Positions 40,169 through 49,401 of a stretch of 64,000 bases of DNA are shown piece by piece; position 1 is the first letter of the stretch; the number at the start of each line of letters is the position of its first letter. The DNA comes from Diplonema japonicum. Taxonomy: Eukaryota > Euglenozoa > Diplonemea > Diplonemida > Diplonemidae. The stretch lies in the NCBI GenBank assembly GCA_964019335.1, contig OZ025689.1:248001-312000 (forward strand), in the 5' to 3' direction. The notes beneath the pieces are model-generated. The model was not told the origin of the DNA, did no database searches, and saw nothing but the letters and a program-made list of their open reading frames with translations. The position numbers and the translations under genes are program-made.

Positions 40169-41434
40169 CTAAACTATCTTTCGTAATTTCAAGGGGAGGT
40201 GCTCCATAAGCGAAGCGATGTGTGCTTTGAAGGCAATAACCCCTTCCAGAATTTCGGTATTTACATTTTGACCATCGTGGGTGTGTATGGGAAGATCGGT
40301 AGGAGTCATTGTACCTTCATCAGTGAACAGATCAGATACGGAAGGCATCCAAGAGTAAGACGCAACCTCTTTCAATGTTCCTGGCCTTTCCCATGCAAGA
40401 GGCTCAGCTTCTTCGTCTTCTGTATCGCTCATCAGATCATCAGGTGAGGGACGGGACATCAGTGTCGGGATAGGTGCGTCGAGAACATCGATGCTCCTGA
40501 CCGTTCGCCTGAACACAGCTTGTTTCACATCCTGTGCAAACAGTAGGTCTCTGTGCCTTGGCTCAGTTACAGGTTCCTCCTGTTTTATCCCATATGAGAA
40601 GAATTCCATTTTCGGCCCCTTCAAAAACGTGCTCCCCACCTTAAGATGGCTTTCAAACGACGGGGGTGGATTGAAGTGATGCTCTTCCCACCCATCGTCT
40701 TTGCTCGGCGCTTCCGGCTCGCAAACCTCCCCTGGCTTATACATGTCGACAGGATCCGGTGGGTCGGAGTTCAGGTAAGGATGTTCCGGGATCGGGTGTG
40801 GGGTCAATTCCCTGACCTTGTACTCCATTGGTGTGTATAAAGGAAGTTGGTCTTGGAAATCCATATCACAGTGGACTTCGATCGGTTTGATTCCAGGTGC
40901 GAGTCGAACCACCGTCACGGCAGGCACGGGGATTCCGACAGAACTCACTTCAGGCATCTCGTTGAAGAAAGAGTCTCGCACTGCAGTCCGTGTCGTGCCT
41001 GCTCTGGAGGCCTGTGCTTTTCGGATCCGGTTTTCAACCCGATTTCTCTGCATCAATGTCCTTCCTGCCGACGTTATCGCAGACAACAATCTTGCCCTTG
41101 ATTTCAAGCGATCTGAAGGGGCGGGTTCAAAATCGGGGAGATCAACTTTATTTCTACTCGGATGGTCTTCGAATGAAACCGTAACCCGTTCACATGGATC
41201 CTTGTGTATTTCAGTCCTGCTGCACGCTTGCTGCATAGCTCTCTGTCGCAGGTCTTCTGCTTGCTGTGCTTCTTGTAAAATCACCTCCTCGATGCTCTCT
41301 TCCGAAGGTATCGGCCGGCCTTTGTTCACTTCCCATTTTATCTCTTTTCGCGCCTCCGCTGCGGTGAAGTTGATGATCATCCTCCGGAGCCGCTCCTCTT
41401 GCGCAGACATCTTCGGGCGCTCGGTGGATTTCAT
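40169..41434 (-). CDS. Possible CFAP221/PCDP1-like ciliary protein
   Basis: A 421-residue frame without introns. Residues 1-80 are a charged helix (EERLRRMIINFTAAEARKEI), followed by a basic helix near 130-160 and a Pro-rich region with IPVPAVTVVRLAPGIKPIEV and LPLYTPMEYKVREL. The remainder is acidic and disordered, with a conserved-looking last helix (AFKAHIASLMEHLPLKLRKIV). The middle segment reminds me of the C-terminal half of CFAP221/PCDP1, a central-pair protein of motile cilia, but I could not confirm this. An ACAG acceptor lies 10 bases before the ATG. Alternative: a lineage-specific axonemal or unknown protein. Confidence 0.4.
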   Translation of the reverse strand: MKSTERPKMSAQEERLRRMIINFTAAEARKEIKWEVNKGRPIPSEESIEEVILQEAQQAEDLRQRAMQQACSRTEIHKDPCERVTVSFEDHPSRNKVDLPDFEPAPSDRLKSRARLLSAITSAGRTLMQRNRVENRIRKAQASRAGTTRTAVRDSFFNEMPEVSSVGIPVPAVTVVRLAPGIKPIEVHCDMDFQDQLPLYTPMEYKVRELTPHPIPEHPYLNSDPPDPVDMYKPGEVCEPEAPSKDDGWEEHHFNPPPSFESHLKVGSTFLKGPKMEFFSYGIKQEEPVTEPRHRDLLFAQDVKQAVFRRTVRSIDVLDAPIPTLMSRPSPDDLMSDTEDEEAEPLAWERPGTLKEVASYSWMPSVSDLFTDEGTMTPTDLPIHTHDGQNVNTEILEGVIAFKAHIASLMEHLPLKLRKIV

Positions 41435-41627
41435 CTTTACTTCCCTGTTTGAAATGCATAATAATCCTTTTTTAACTCTGCTTTAGGAGGGGGGAAAAAA
41501 AATAGGAGAAAGAAAACAGAGGGGGATGAGGGAATGCATAAGCTCACACGAAAATGAGATAAAAAAAATAGCAATGAAGGTGTGTCTTGTTCCCTTTCTC
41601 CTCTTACTTTTTCTTTTTCTTTTCCAG

Positions 41628-43727
41628 TTAGTTGGTCAGATCGGGTACAAAAATGTCATCCTCGCCCACATCATCATCGCTGGAGGAATCTTTCTCTATA
41701 TCAAGGACATCTTGCGGTATTGGAGCCGAGGTGTCCATGAATTTATAGTACTCCTCTTCAGTGACGGGTTGGTTGGGGGTCTCAACGTCTATCATAACGT
41801 TGAGAGAGTCCCTACCACCGGAGGCTTTATAAACCTCATGTGCCCGGAATTGTTCCGGGCCTGCTGTGTCGGTCGTGTCCTCCATGAGGAGGGACTCGTG
41901 GCGGAAAATACGGCCCAAAGAGAAACCTCGTGACTTCATTTTTTCATCGAGATGGGGAAGCATTTCATCTTCTTTTAAAGCAAGCTTGCGCTCGCCTCTC
42001 CACAACTTGTCGTTTTCATCGTCCTCATTTGTGGGAGCACTGGGGTCGGCGAAGAGGTTGCTGTCTGCAAAGAGATGCCCTTTAACGTGCGCTCTGCTGG
42101 GTGTACCATGATCAACAACCTTCCTTCCAAGCCATTCTTTTGATATACAAGATTCGTAAACGGCAACCTCAGGCATCTTAGAAGTGATCAAACGATAGAT
42201 TCGAACTCGATGGGTTAAACCATATCGGTAGCATCTGAAAACAGCTTGTTGATCCACTGCAGGGTTGAAGGCGACGTCGAAAAGGACTGCACGATGTGCC
42301 GTGTTGAGGTTGATGCCCATGCCGCCTGCTGTGGTTGAGATGAGGAAGATGCTTGGACCGTCGTTGCGTTGAAAGGAGTTGATGGCTAATTTTCGTTTCG
42401 ATTGTCCCATGTCGCCTTTCAAACACCATATGTCCAGCTTTGGAGACATGATCTTCGCGAACTTTGTGATGAGCTCAAGTGTCATCGTCCACTGCGAGAA
42501 GATAAGCAGCTTCTCCTTGTGCGTCACACAGTATTCGATGATGTACAGTAACGCGGTCATCTTAGGGCTTCTCGATAACATCATGTGCTTGTATGACGGT
42601 GAGTTTATCACAACTCCCTCCGCCCATGACAGTTCGCTCGACCACCCGTACTCTGCGGTCTGCCGTCTCCCGGACGCAACTTCTTCCAACGTCATTTTTA
42701 AGAGGTCGGGATGCCCTGAAATTTTGTTGAGGACGTGAGTGTAGAGAAGTGTGTTATGTCCCCCTCGGACCAACCTCGCCCTCTTCATGAACCATGCTCG
42801 GAACCGTTTTTGCAGCCCTTCTTGAAAGTCGCTTTGCGGGCAGACAATGACGTATTCGTCTTTAGGAGGAAGCTCCTTTAAAAGGATAGATTGGTCCCTC
42901 CGGTGAACAAACACTTCAAGTTCCCTTTGCAACGTGTAAGCACGTTCTTTCATTTTCAGGATCGCTGCCCGCGATGATGACGCTTTCTGACCCAACTGGA
43001 TCGGATGTTGGAAGTATGATACAAATTCACGGCGGGGAAAGTGCCCGGGGCGTACGAATTCAACCATACCCCAAAGCTCCTCAAGGTGGTTCTGCATAGG
43101 CGTGCCTGTGAGCATGATACGACGCGAGGTTTGTAACATGTTCAACGAACATGCGATGCCCGATGATTGGTTTCTGATGGTGTGGCCTTCATCGCAGATT
43201 ACCATGTCCGGGCCTGGGTTTTGCAGGATACTGACGATATCGGTTGGGATGTGGTGGCTTTGGGTTCGGTTGTACGCACCAACCATGCTCCCGTACAGTT
43301 CGTACGACATCGCTAAAACCCCGCCTTCGCTGTGCCATTTATTGAGATTTTCTATTCTTTTGGACCATAAGTCATCACCTATGATAATCGGGGTCAGCTT
43401 CTGGAACTTCCCGTGAACTGACCATGCAGCGAATTCAGTTGACCAACCGGGCAGCGTCGATTTTGGTGTTACAAGGAGAATTTTTTTGACGCCTTTGTTT
43501 TTCATCATCAGGCATGTTACTAATATTGTTTGTGCGCTCTTTCCCAAGCCCATGCTGTGGGCCAGCATGCATCCTTTCCCCTCGGACATGTGCTTCCACA
43601 TGAACCTTATCCCCTCAATTTGGTGCTGCTTCAACATCGCTGCCACACCTTGGCACAGCTCCACACCGTCGGCAACTCGTTCGCGAGGGATGCCATCGAC
43701 CTCTTCGAGCTTTCTCTTCCGGCTCAT
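41628..43727 (-). CDS. SNF2-family ATPase, ATRX/RAD54-like
   Basis: 699 residues with both RecA lobes. Lobe 1 has the Walker A region AHSMGLGKSAQ (about 56-66), the Walker B box DEGH (179-182) and motif III LTGTPMQN (206-213). DEGH instead of DEAH is typical of the ATRX/RAD54 branch. Lobe 2 carries LIFSQWTMTLELI, STTAGGMGINLNTAHRAVLFD and QQAVFRCYRYGLTHRVRIYRL. Such enzymes use ATP to move along DNA and remodel nucleosomes or displace recombination proteins. There is no ADD or other reader domain N-terminal to the motor; the C-terminal 150 residues are acidic and unassigned. The ATG lies four bases after a TTAG acceptor. Motif VI departs from the usual GRxxRxGQ. Confidence 0.9.
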   Translation of the reverse strand: MSRKRKLEEVDGIPRERVADGVELCQGVAAMLKQHQIEGIRFMWKHMSEGKGCMLAHSMGLGKSAQTILVTCLMMKNKGVKKILLVTPKSTLPGWSTEFAAWSVHGKFQKLTPIIIGDDLWSKRIENLNKWHSEGGVLAMSYELYGSMVGAYNRTQSHHIPTDIVSILQNPGPDMVICDEGHTIRNQSSGIACSLNMLQTSRRIMLTGTPMQNHLEELWGMVEFVRPGHFPRREFVSYFQHPIQLGQKASSSRAAILKMKERAYTLQRELEVFVHRRDQSILLKELPPKDEYVIVCPQSDFQEGLQKRFRAWFMKRARLVRGGHNTLLYTHVLNKISGHPDLLKMTLEEVASGRRQTAEYGWSSELSWAEGVVINSPSYKHMMLSRSPKMTALLYIIEYCVTHKEKLLIFSQWTMTLELITKFAKIMSPKLDIWCLKGDMGQSKRKLAINSFQRNDGPSIFLISTTAGGMGINLNTAHRAVLFDVAFNPAVDQQAVFRCYRYGLTHRVRIYRLITSKMPEVAVYESCISKEWLGRKVVDHGTPSRAHVKGHLFADSNLFADPSAPTNEDDENDKLWRGERKLALKEDEMLPHLDEKMKSRGFSLGRIFRHESLLMEDTTDTAGPEQFRAHEVYKASGGRDSLNVMIDVETPNQPVTEEEYYKFMDTSAPIPQDVLDIEKDSSSDDDVGEDDIFVPDLTN

Positions 43728-43994
43728 GACCCTAATAATGGAGAGTAAGGTAGCGGGGGGCAGAGGGTTATATAGAAAATAGGAATCACATATCTAAAAA
43801 GAGAAAGAAAGGAGGGGGGGAAAAAAGGGGTCCGACACCCCGAACGTATTTTGTACTGTTTTGTTGCACTGGAGAATAAGAAAAAAGAAAAAAGAACACA
43901 AAATAAAAAAAAAATAAAAAGGATATGATGGGAAGAAGTGTAGCAAACAACCCCCCATCAATATAAGGAGGAGGACTACACACTGGGTGATGCT

Positions 43995-44849
43995 TCAGAC
44001 GAAGCGCCTTGTCGTATCGATAGCGTCCCTCGTGAGCTTTGTTGCGGAAGAGAGCATGTCATTGAGCTGACGAAGGGGGTTGAGGTCAGTTATGTCACGG
44101 CGTGGAGGTGTCCGCAAGGGCTCGATTTTCAGGGCTCTGGAGTCTTCCCAAACTTGCTGCTGAAGACGGAGGATCGTCTCTTGGGATTTATCCAACTCCA
44201 TTTTAGAGTGAGCCTTTTCTTTCAGCAAGTGTTGGTTGAATTCTTCGGAAGCCTTGAGCCTTTCCCTCAAAAGTGCCACCTCCTCCTCTAAAGCCACGAT
44301 TTTATGGGCTTGCGGCAATACGTCAGAGGTGACAGCTGTTCGGAAAGCCCCTTCTTGCGCAAGAAGGGAAGGAGCGACTTTCTCCGCCCGACGCACCTCT
44401 ACAACCGGTCTATTCTCTTCCCGTGTTGCGAGTCGTTTATTTACGGGGGACAGCAGCCCGGCTGCGCTCTCTAGCTCTTTTACTTCCTTTAGCGTCTTTC
44501 GCAGTTCTATCGCGGCCTCCACCATCGATACCCGTTCTGCCTCCCGTGCCCTCTCGGCTTCCAGCTCTGTCTCCCTCTCCGACCATCCCATTGCAGGTGA
44601 TATCATGCACCCAGAAGGTGTCACCGTCCGCGACCTTACAGGCGAAGGTGACATTACATTCCCAAACCTCGGCGACTGCTTTAACACAGAATCGCCAGCG
44701 GGGCTCCGTGCCACAGGCAAACCACACGGCGGCGGCAAACCCATCTGACCAGCTCCCAGTGATGGTGTCGTCGCGAACACTGCCGGCGATCTCAAAGGCA
44801 CCGGCGACACCGGGCAGGGGAGTGCCCCTATCGGCGGTGCACTTTCCAT
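43995..44849 (-). CDS. Pro-rich/coiled-coil protein, unrecognised
   Basis: 284 residues. About the first 90 are Pro/Ser-rich with several SP sites (LRSPAVF, ARSPAGD, MSPSPVR), suggesting phosphoregulation. A coiled coil follows from about 90 to 130 and again from 185 to 235 (for example VALLRERLKASEEFNQHLL). The C-terminus (ITDLNPLRQLNDMLSSATKLTRDAI) forms another helix. I chose the ATG at 44849 because a CACAG acceptor lies 10 bases before it; the longer frame begins with GTG. No family recognised; a scaffold or cytoskeletal role is possible. Confidence 0.7.
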   Translation of the reverse strand: MESAPPIGALPCPVSPVPLRSPAVFATTPSLGAGQMGLPPPCGLPVARSPAGDSVLKQSPRFGNVMSPSPVRSRTVTPSGCMISPAMGWSERETELEAERAREAERVSMVEAAIELRKTLKEVKELESAAGLLSPVNKRLATREENRPVVEVRRAEKVAPSLLAQEGAFRTAVTSDVLPQAHKIVALEEEVALLRERLKASEEFNQHLLKEKAHSKMELDKSQETILRLQQQVWEDSRALKIEPLRTPPRRDITDLNPLRQLNDMLSSATKLTRDAIDTTRRFV

Positions 44850-44951
44850 ACTCACCCCTCCTGTGGTTGTGTCGAATGTCGAATACTTAAATACACACTA
44901 AGAAAAAGAGGGTTGAACTAAACGTTTATACAGATACAATACAAAGCGCAG

Positions 44952-46247
44952 CTACCTGCGGATGCCGACGTAGGCCGGAGGTGTGATGGGACTCACCGAC
45001 GGTGAGCCCGACCTAGCGTACGTGGTGGGGGTGGTGGGAGATCTGACAGAACTAGGAAGGAGCTGCCTCGTGGGTGTCAGTGGGGTACGAGAGGGTGTGG
45101 GTGGTGCCCTGGCAGGGCTGGCAGAGACCGTCCGGACATGTTTGCGTTTCTCAGAAGCAAATGTAGACTGAGATGCCGTTGGTTGGTTGGGGCTTGTCCT
45201 GGAAGGGGAACCTCTGATAGGGTACAGTGGTGTTGATGTGGTCTGTTTCTCGACGTGCAGCGTGCTGTGCGAGATGTGCTTGTAACCAGGACCTCTCTCG
45301 TGCTTTGGTTTGTCTTCAATATTATCTGGGTAGCGGGTCCCATCGCTGCTGAAGATGACCGCTGGAGTGCGTGTCACTGTTGACCCAGCAGCTACCATGG
45401 GCACAGGTGGGACGCTATCCTTTTTTGAGAATCCTTTCTTGTCTACTGGTGTCAAGCACAACCGCTTCTTTGAGCACAGCTCTTCCTGCGACGTCATCTT
45501 TGTTGGTGTTGAAAAGACATCTAAAGACTTGCTCCTTTCAGCAGCATGCTTGGGAGACGAAGCGAGAGGTACTCCTCCCGGAGCGCACTTGTCGAGCCTC
45601 AGCTGGTCTTGCGAGGCATACAGATCGCCTTTCAAAGGTTTGTGAGTGGGTGTTGGGGACGGGAACTCTCGGCCATGCACCTTCTTCTCGTTAGCTAGAA
45701 GCTCTTGCGAGTCCTTGCCGAGGGGCGACCAGCAGGACCATTCATTGCCAGGTGCGGGTGGGGACGCAGGGATTTCAACACAGGGTTTTGAGTGCATCGG
45801 ACTTCCGAGGGCGCTCCTTGTCTGCATCGACGGCGAAGCTTCACTAGGCGAAGGGAAGATGGCCGTAGCGTGGTACTTCTTCATCCTTGTGAACTCATTG
45901 AGGGAATCGAACCTCGGCTGCATCGGGTCTTGGTGTTCCACCTTTGGCACAGTGACGGGGCACTCAGGGATGCAGACAGAGCCCAATCGCTTCTCGTGAT
46001 TCAGTTTTTGAAAAGAATTAAACCCGCTGCTCTTCCGCCCAACAGCGGCTTCGATCTGCTGCTGGGGGCTATACTTCCATTCCCTGTTGTCTTTACCAGC
46101 TACAAATGCTCCCCTCTCACAAGGGTGGTCCACCTTTTGCAGGGAAACGCTTCGCGACCTGCGCTCAGGTGCCGGGCTTACGGATATCGTGTGTACCCTC
46201 TTCGCCCTGGCGAGCTCTTTTTGGCTTCTGAACCTTGCTTCCGACAT
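44952..46247 (-). CDS. Repeat protein with SQxEL-KR-H-SP modules
   Basis: A 431-residue disordered, basic protein built from about seven degenerate modules of 40-60 residues. Each has the pattern (F/D)xSQ-x-EL-xxxKR-xH followed by SPxP or a variant: FRSQKELARAKRVHTISVSP, FNSFQKLNHEKRLG, FDSLNEFTRMKKYHATAIFP, DSQELLANEKKVHGREFPSP, ASQDQLRLDKC, TSQEELCSKKRLCLTP and FASEKRKHVRTVSASP. The C-terminal 60 residues are Pro/Thr/Ser-rich with TPxR and SPxxP motifs. I know no family with this repeat. It could be a microtubule- or membrane-skeleton-associated protein, since regularly spaced basic modules are common in such proteins; that is speculation. Confidence 0.75.
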   Translation of the reverse strand: MSEARFRSQKELARAKRVHTISVSPAPERRSRSVSLQKVDHPCERGAFVAGKDNREWKYSPQQQIEAAVGRKSSGFNSFQKLNHEKRLGSVCIPECPVTVPKVEHQDPMQPRFDSLNEFTRMKKYHATAIFPSPSEASPSMQTRSALGSPMHSKPCVEIPASPPAPGNEWSCWSPLGKDSQELLANEKKVHGREFPSPTPTHKPLKGDLYASQDQLRLDKCAPGGVPLASSPKHAAERSKSLDVFSTPTKMTSQEELCSKKRLCLTPVDKKGFSKKDSVPPVPMVAAGSTVTRTPAVIFSSDGTRYPDNIEDKPKHERGPGYKHISHSTLHVEKQTTSTPLYPIRGSPSRTSPNQPTASQSTFASEKRKHVRTVSASPARAPPTPSRTPLTPTRQLLPSSVRSPTTPTTYARSGSPSVSPITPPAYVGIRR

Positions 46248-46376
46248 GTCGTGTTTCTTGATTTCCCGCCCGTCCTTACTGTCAAGTTAAGCAATCGAAC
46301 TGTGTCTGTTTTTCTTTTCACTAATGCACTAATACACAAGTGCCAGAATAGCTTCTTCTTTTTTCTTGAGAAGACT

Positions 46377-46904
46377 GCTAACTAGACCCCTAGCTTGAGA
46401 AGTGCTCAAGGTCTGTCTTTTAGGGGGAAAAGTATCTGACCCGGCCCTGCGTTTTTAAAATGCTCAAATTCGGTCCCACTTTCCTAAATGCTCAGAGTAG
46501 ACCCCCTTGGTTCTCAAACCCTAGGTTTTGGAAAAGCCCAACCTGGCCCCCCTAGGTTCACAGTGGTTTCTGAAGATTTAGGCTCCTGGATTTACCACTT
46601 GCGGTAAACATCATGAATTTTCAAGCTTGACCGTGCCGTTGTAGTCACGTGGCCAAGAATGCCTGTAGCTGTTGGGGCATTCTTGGTCACAAAAGCACGA
46701 CTTGCACCAAAAGGTTTTTCTCTCTCCCTTGTGCATACCCCGCAACTTCGTTACCATTGGGCTTACTCTTTAAACCTCTTTAAATTTTTGAAAACCAAGG
46801 GGGCTGACCTTTGAGCATTTTTAAAAACCCCAGGGGTCTAATTTAGGCATTTAGAAACTTGGGGTTGACTTTGAGCATTTCTAAAACCTAGGGGTCTAGT
46901 TAGC
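46377..46904. mobile_element. Foldback-type element with long imperfect inverted repeats
   Basis: The 528-bp stretch begins GCTAACTAGACCCCTAG and ends with its complement, CTAGGGGTCTAGTTAGC. Both arms contain short tandem motifs of the type AGACCCCT...AAATGCTCAAA in inverted orientation, extending well over 100 bp inward. The centre is unique, with no coding frame. This is the structure of a foldback or MITE-like non-autonomous element sitting between two genes. Confidence 0.75.
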
Positions 46905-46971
46905 ACTCCACCTTTTTTTATTTTTCATTTTTCTTTTTTTTTTTCCCCCCTCCCCTTCTTCCTTCTCTATA

Positions 46972-47850
46972 TTAAACAAAATCGTAATCGTTTTCCAAGT
47001 CCCGCGGGTGCGAGCACAACATGCTTGAGCAGTTCAGCACAAAATTCTTTTGGCGGAAAGGGTGGGTCTTTGTGTTGCTGCCACCGAAAATATACCGGTA
47101 CTTCTCGTACTCGCGCACAGTGAGGCCGATAGAGAGAAGCTTGCAATAGAACAGAGTGTGATGGAGGAGGAGAACCAGAGTCATAAACGCCATCACTATA
47201 ATGAAGAACCCCATGAGTTCTGCAGAGGCAACGAGAGAGGTAAGTTGGTGGAAGTTTCGTGTATAACTGTCTCTGCTGACAAAATAGTAGCCAACCCAAG
47301 CGATGATCCATGCTGAGAGGAAGAACCCAAACCAGATGAGAGAGACAAAATACCGTAAATTGAACCGCCCCACACATGTTCCAATAATGCCACAGTGGTG
47401 GTCAAACTTGTCAACGCAATGGTTGCAAAAGGAGCAGTGCGATCCTCGAGGAGTTCGCAAGAGGTTGCACGTGGTGCACCACCGTCTCACAACCTGCACA
47501 TTGTCGTCATACTCTACTATCTGATCGTATTCTTGCAGCTCAATTCCGTTGAATACCCGTTTTTCCTCGTGTCGTTCCGGTAATGGGGAGCTATGCGCCT
47601 TCAACACCCCTGGTTCCGTGAACACTGCCATCACCACATTGTACGTAAACGCTAGAACAGCACCCACGGTGACGCCCAGCACTACCCAGCTCCCGCTTGC
47701 GAAATAATAAATGAACACCCCCACGATCCCGTGGGCGTACAAAAGCACAAATATCATGCTGTTCCACCCGGAAGCAACTTCTCTCCCGCACGCTTGTGTC
47801 TTTCCAAATACCATGCTGCGACCTTCTGTTTCATCGTCGCTGTCTTGCAT
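46972..47850 (-). CDS. DHHC-type protein S-acyltransferase 1
   Basis: 292 residues with four TM segments: two near 31-50 and 53-76, then the Cys-rich DHHC domain at about 121-170, then two more. The zinc-binding pattern C-x2-C...HC-x2-C-x2-C...DHHC is intact, with catalytic Cys153 in DHHC. The enzyme is expected to auto-acylate on this Cys and pass palmitate to substrate cysteines on the cytoplasmic face of membranes. After DHHC the sequence is GIIGTCVG instead of the common PWVxNCVG. The ATG lies four bases after a TTTCAG acceptor with a long pyrimidine tract. A related gene is immediately upstream. Confidence 0.9.
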   Translation of the reverse strand: MQDSDDETEGRSMVFGKTQACGREVASGWNSMIFVLLYAHGIVGVFIYYFASGSWVVLGVTVGAVLAFTYNVVMAVFTEPGVLKAHSSPLPERHEEKRVFNGIELQEYDQIVEYDDNVQVVRRWCTTCNLLRTPRGSHCSFCNHCVDKFDHHCGIIGTCVGRFNLRYFVSLIWFGFFLSAWIIAWVGYYFVSRDSYTRNFHQLTSLVASAELMGFFIIVMAFMTLVLLLHHTLFYCKLLSIGLTVREYEKYRYIFGGSNTKTHPFRQKNFVLNCSSMLCSHPRDLENDYDFV

Positions 47851-48240
47851 TGTCCTGAAAGCGGTGGTGGGATGGGGGGGGGGTAGGTTTTCTTTTATAA
47901 AATAAGGTAAGAAGAAGAAAAGGCGATGTTTAAGGGCAAATCACTCTCACTTTGCTCTCTCAAACTGGAAAGGCTTTCTTTTTACCGTGCACCTCTCGTT
48001 AATCTTCTATGGAAAAAAAAGGGGGGGGGGGGGCGGAGCAGAACTAAACGAAAAACTTGGCAGCAAACAAAAAAAAAAAAAAAAAAAAAAAAAAAAACGT
48101 TCACATGGTGGAAAGGGGGAAATGTTTGGTAACAATCCCCCCTCCCCCCCACTGCACAAGGAACCCGGGGGAAGAAAAAAAAACTTAAACAAACTCACGC
48201 GGTTTTTCTTTTTTTTTTTTTGTTTTCTTTCCTTATCTCA
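47851..48240. other. Intergenic homopolymer-rich DNA
   Basis: A and G runs only; the pyrimidine side (minus) just upstream of 47850 forms the acceptor tract of DHHC gene 1. No gene seen. Confidence 0.6.
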
Positions 48241-49272
48241 TTACACGTTGCTTTCAATCAGCGGATACGAGGTGGCCCACGGGTCTTTTTTAACCGGAGA
48301 CTGAACCCGGCTGGAGAGAAGCGAAGCCGGGGGTTTGCAGAGCATTGCGAAGCAATTGTAGAAACAACAGGTGTCAAAGGGTGATGGAGAGCTTCCAAAG
48401 AGATAACCCCGCTTCTCCCATTCGCGTTGCGTGTGTGCGAAGATGGTGTACTTTACGTACAAGAGACCAAACCACCCAACAGACCACAAGACGAGCCCGC
48501 AGTAAACGAGAAGACAGATGGACACAATGTTCGCACCGTCGGGGAGATCTACGCCTGGGTCAACCAAGTGGTCCATGAAGGAATCTTTGTAGAAATGGTA
48601 GTAAGCGGACCAACTCGCCACCCAGAGCGCCATGGCGGTGCTTGTCCAGAGGAATCCTGCGAAGAATCTGAAGTTTCTCCCCCCGATGCAGGCCCCGAGC
48701 AGGCCGCAGTGATGGTCAAACATGTCAACACAATTATTGCAATACGAACAGTGTGAAGCTCTTGGCGGCCTTAACACTTTACATGTCGAGCACCATCTTC
48801 GGACTAACTCAGGCCCCATCTCCCCTACAGTACAGAGTTTGTCATAGTGCAGTAAGTACGTGTTTCCCCATGTGATGGTTGCCGCTTCGTTCTCTTTTGG
48901 ACACCCGCCTGTGAACCTTGGTATCACACCTGGTTCCGTGAACACTGTTAAAAACATGAAGATGTGCACAAACCCGACAAGCACCGCAAGGGGTATCCAG
49001 ACTACCTTCGACTCCCGTGCGATGAAGTTCACGAACAAAGCCATGGGGGGCAGGATGAACACCGCTGAAATGATTAAACACTTCCACCAACCCTCCGCCA
49101 CGTGCAGAATGCCGCAGAGCCACCGCGAGGAGGGCATCAGCACACCTTCCTCTTCCTCTTCGTCCTCTTCGCTTTCTATTTTGCTTATCCCATCGTCTTT
49201 GATCATTGTTTCTAAGAGATGCTGGTCGGAACCCGACAGGCCTTCCAAATCTCGCTCGTTGGGGGTTTCCAT
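48241..49272 (-). CDS. DHHC-type protein S-acyltransferase 2
   Basis: 343 residues. An acidic N-terminal region (EDEEEEEG near 37-43) precedes TMs near 64-84 and 91-112; the Cys-rich domain is at about 158-206 with DHHC at 186-189, and two TMs follow (about 206-226 and 252-277). As in its neighbour, DHHC is followed by GLLGACIGG instead of PWVxNCVG, so the two are tandem relatives of one subfamily. Before the domain the TEPG motif (FTEPGVIPR) matches the TxPG-type juxtamembrane motif. The ATG at 49272 follows a CTAG acceptor by 11 bases; the longer frame to 49356 encodes a Phe/Pro leader that is the pyrimidine tract. Confidence 0.9.
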   Translation of the reverse strand: METPNERDLEGLSGSDQHLLETMIKDDGISKIESEEDEEEEEGVLMPSSRWLCGILHVAEGWWKCLIISAVFILPPMALFVNFIARESKVVWIPLAVLVGFVHIFMFLTVFTEPGVIPRFTGGCPKENEAATITWGNTYLLHYDKLCTVGEMGPELVRRWCSTCKVLRPPRASHCSYCNNCVDMFDHHCGLLGACIGGRNFRFFAGFLWTSTAMALWVASWSAYYHFYKDSFMDHLVDPGVDLPDGANIVSICLLVYCGLVLWSVGWFGLLYVKYTIFAHTQREWEKRGYLFGSSPSPFDTCCFYNCFAMLCKPPASLLSSRVQSPVKKDPWATSYPLIESNV

Positions 49273-49401
49273 TATTTCCCTCCCTAGTATGGAGTGGGAC
49301 GGGGAGGCGGGGAAGAAAAAAGGAGGGGGGGTAAACTTTACTACAACTTTGGGCACAATAGAATAATATAAAAAAACAGGGATCTACATTCCCCGCGGTG
49401 T

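Noticed and set aside
40895..40925. tRNA T-loop-like sequence GAGTCGAACCACC (also GGGAATCGAACACACG near 63495)
   Set aside because: Both are inside protein-coding frames and no D-arm or acceptor stem can be folded around them.
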